Under the pieces are notes generated by a model, which worked only from the letters and a program-made list of their open reading frames with translations, was not told where the DNA came from and did not search any database. A program made the position numbers and the translations under genes. From Ariolimax columbianus (taxonomy: Eukaryota > Mollusca > Gastropoda > Stylommatophora > Arionidae), in the NCBI GenBank assembly GCA_036924085.1, contig JAVGWX010000007.1:35488953-35552952 (forward strand): 64,000 nt of DNA, read 5' to 3'. Within the stretch, counting starts at the first letter, position 1; the number at the start of each line of letters is the position of its first letter. Of this stretch, positions 36,701-39,700 are shown piece by piece.

Positions 36701-39700
36701 CGGACGGCAGAGACCTCATACTGCAGCTCGACCGGGCGGGGCTGGAGCGGGAGCCCCAGGTCCCCACCATGTCGAATCCTCCCTTTGCAATCGTGCTGAG
36801 CTTTTGGGCGGGATTTTGGCTTAGAGGCGTTCGGCCGTAATCCCTCACCTTGTAGCCTCGCGCCGTTGGCTTATCAGCCTAGTACGTGAACCAAATGTCT
36901 GCGGCTCCTCTCGAGTTGAGCAGGATTACCATAGCAACGCCCTGTCATTAGTAGGGTAAAACTGACCTGTCTTCCGAGGGTCTATTTCCAGCACTTGTTC
37001 AATATTAGACCGGACGTATCAATGGAGGGCTTTTTAGTTTGTCAATGGCCAAGTTTCTGGAACCTGCGATTTCTGCAGGGTTAAGACCAGATTACCATAG
37101 CAGACGCTCTTTCATTAGGGGGTTAAGAGACTGACCTGTCTTCCGTGGGTCTAATACCAGCACATGTTCACTATTAGACCCCACGAAGGTGCTCTCGATT
37201 TGACAGTCATTCTACAGTATTGGCGTGTTAAGTCAATTTAAGCCGCAGGCTCCACTCCTGGTAGTGCTCTTCCGTCAATTCCTTTATCAGATACTGAATG
37301 CAGACCAACCGAGCCACGGAGGGCATAACCCCAGATTTCCGAGGGTCTAAATCCAGCACCCGTTCCATATTAGTTAGACCCAAGGAAAGGGGTCTCGGCA
37401 TGTCAGTCATTTCAGCGTTGGCCGTGTTGAGTCAAATGCCTGAGATCCAACTAAATTAAGCCGCAGGCTCCACTCCTGGTGGTGCCCTTCAGTCAATTCC
37501 TTTAAGTTTCAGCTTTACAACCATACTTCCCCCGGAACCCAAACACTTTGGTTTCCCGGAAGCTGCCCGCAGAGTCATCGAAGCAACTCCTGCGGATCGC
37601 TAGTCGGCATCGTTTATGGTCAGAACTACGACGGTATCTGATCGTCTTCGCGCCTCTGACTTTCGTTCTTGATTAATGAAAACATTCTTGACAAATGCTT
37701 TCGCAGTAGCTCGTCTTGCGGCGATCCAAGAATTTCACCTCTAACGCCGCAATACAAATGCCCCCGTTTGCCCCTGTTAATCATTACCTCCAGTTCTGAA
37801 AACCAACAAAATAGAACCGAGGTCCTATTCCATTATTCCATGCACCATTATTCAGGCAGCCGAGGCCTGCTTTGAACACTCTAATTTTTTCAAAGTAAAC
37901 GCGCCGGCTACCCAGGACGCTCAGCGAAGAGCACCCATGGGAGAGAGCCGGCAGACGGTAGGGCAGGAGACAACGGGCAGTGAACCGGCGCGAGCCTAGC
38001 CGCCCGCCTGCGCCTGAGATCCAACTGCGAGCTTTTTAACTGCAACAACTTTAATATACGCTATTGGAGCTGGAATTACCGCGGCTGCTGGCACCAGACT
38101 TGCCCTCCAATAGATCCTCGTTAAAGGGTTTAAAGTGTACTCATTCCAATTACGGGGCCTCGAAAGAGTCCCGTATTGTAATTTTTCGTCACTACCTCCC
38201 CGTGCCAGGAGTGGGTAAGTTGCGCGCCTGCTGCCTTCCTTGGATGTGGTAGCCGTTTCTCATGCTCCCTCTCCGGAATCGAACCCTGATTCCCCGTTAC
38301 CCGTTACAAACATGGTAGGCATGTCACGTACCATCGACATTTGATAGGGTAGACATTTGAAAGATGCGTCGCCGGCACATGAGGCCATGCGATCAGCACA
38401 AAGTTATCCAGAGTCACCAGTGGGGACGCCGCAACCCCGCGAGGGGAAACGACGATTGGTTTTGAACTAATAAAAGCGCTCTTTCCGCGAGGGTCGGAGC
38501 TTGGTAAGCATGTATTAGCTCTAGAATTGCCACAGTTATCCAAGTAGGATCGTGTCATCTAAGAAACCTCGACTGATTTAATGAGCCATTCGCGGTTTCA
38601 CCGTGAGACAGTGTGAACTTAGACATGCATGGCTTAATCTTTGAGACAAGCATATGACTACTGGCAGGATCAACTAGATATCTGTCGGAGACGTACGTAC
38701 CGCACACACCGGTGCGGAGGACGGGTGTGTAAAAAGCCTCACTGGGACGGCCGCAGGGACCGACTGATGGACGGTTGTTCCCCCCCGTCCCTCACTCCAT
38801 CGACCTAGGACCGCCTGACAGGGGCCCCTACACACACCAGACGACCGACCGACCGGGCTCGCTCGAGGAGGGATGGCAGCGCTCTGTGCAGAACGGATCC
38901 CAACGACCCCGGCGATGAATTTCACTGGGACTAGAGACAATTTGGCCTGCCGGCCTGCCCTTCTCCCGAGGGTTGGTCCCCGGGAGAACACAGGGCCTTC
39001 AGGCACGATTCCTGCTTTCCATTTGCCGGTCACAAGCTCTTTGCGAGAGTCTGACCACCAGCGAGACGAACTGTCGAGCTCTGCTATAAGCCTTAGATAA
39101 ATCACCACCGACTGACAACGTTTCTCGATACGGACCAGAGCAGCGCACCTCGATGGAGGAGACGCCAAAAAAAACCGCATCCCGATACCTCTACGGGGAA
39201 AGGCGAGCAAGCCTTTTCCGCAAGCCCGCGCTATCGCTCCGCCTGGCGGGACTGAGATCGCTTTACGAACACTGGTTGAAATTGAATCACGGCGGCGAGA
39301 CAACTACCCCAGATTGACATCTGTTCAATAAGTTCCAGAACTTTTGAAATTGCTGAGCAATGCAATATCATAGCAACTTCCAGTCAGTGGTGCTGCCCAG
39401 TGATGACTTTCTTAAGTCTTAAAGGCCATAATTTTTTAACTAGATTTGCCAGATTTATTTTTTCTATAAATATAAAAGACATCTCTTCATAAAACTTGAC
39501 TTTTCTTAATTATTTCACAAGTAAGACAAACATGTTATATATCAAATTAAAGGAAAATAAATATGCAGTAAGAATATGAAGGGCTTGTAGAATTTTATAA
39601 AATATTAAAAGTGATTGTTAATAATTATATCATCATTTTTTGTAATACAAACTATCTTTCACACAAAAAAATGTCACCAATCCATTAATAATCATTGAAA

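Larger units (their letters stand above)
35722..39314 (-). mobile_element. Retro-inserted rRNA chimera: 5' ETS + 18S + scrambled 18S/28S + (GAA)n tail
   Basis: tgacatctgttc flanks this 3.6-kb block at 35710-35721 and 39315-39326. Read on the minus strand it begins with GC-rich pre-rRNA leader (39314-38680), runs through about 1.2 kb of 18S, then repeated fragments of 18S and 28S, and then about 400 bp of non-rRNA sequence. It ends cagcgtacgaagaagaag..., a tail shared with the LINE at 10051-10306. Target duplication plus tail indicate target-primed insertion by LINE machinery. The inside layout is not that of a genomic rDNA unit: there is no ITS1, 5.8S, ITS2 or 28S body. Confidence 0.8.

Noticed and set aside
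37453..38679. Functional rDNA locus
   Set aside because: 18S stops two thirds of the way, there is no ITS or 28S body, the downstream parts are scrambled, and a target duplication flanks the block.
36146..39303. Several open frames of 100-209 codons
   Set aside because: They lie in 18S, 28S-like or ETS sequence; GC-rich non-coding rRNA gives chance frames.
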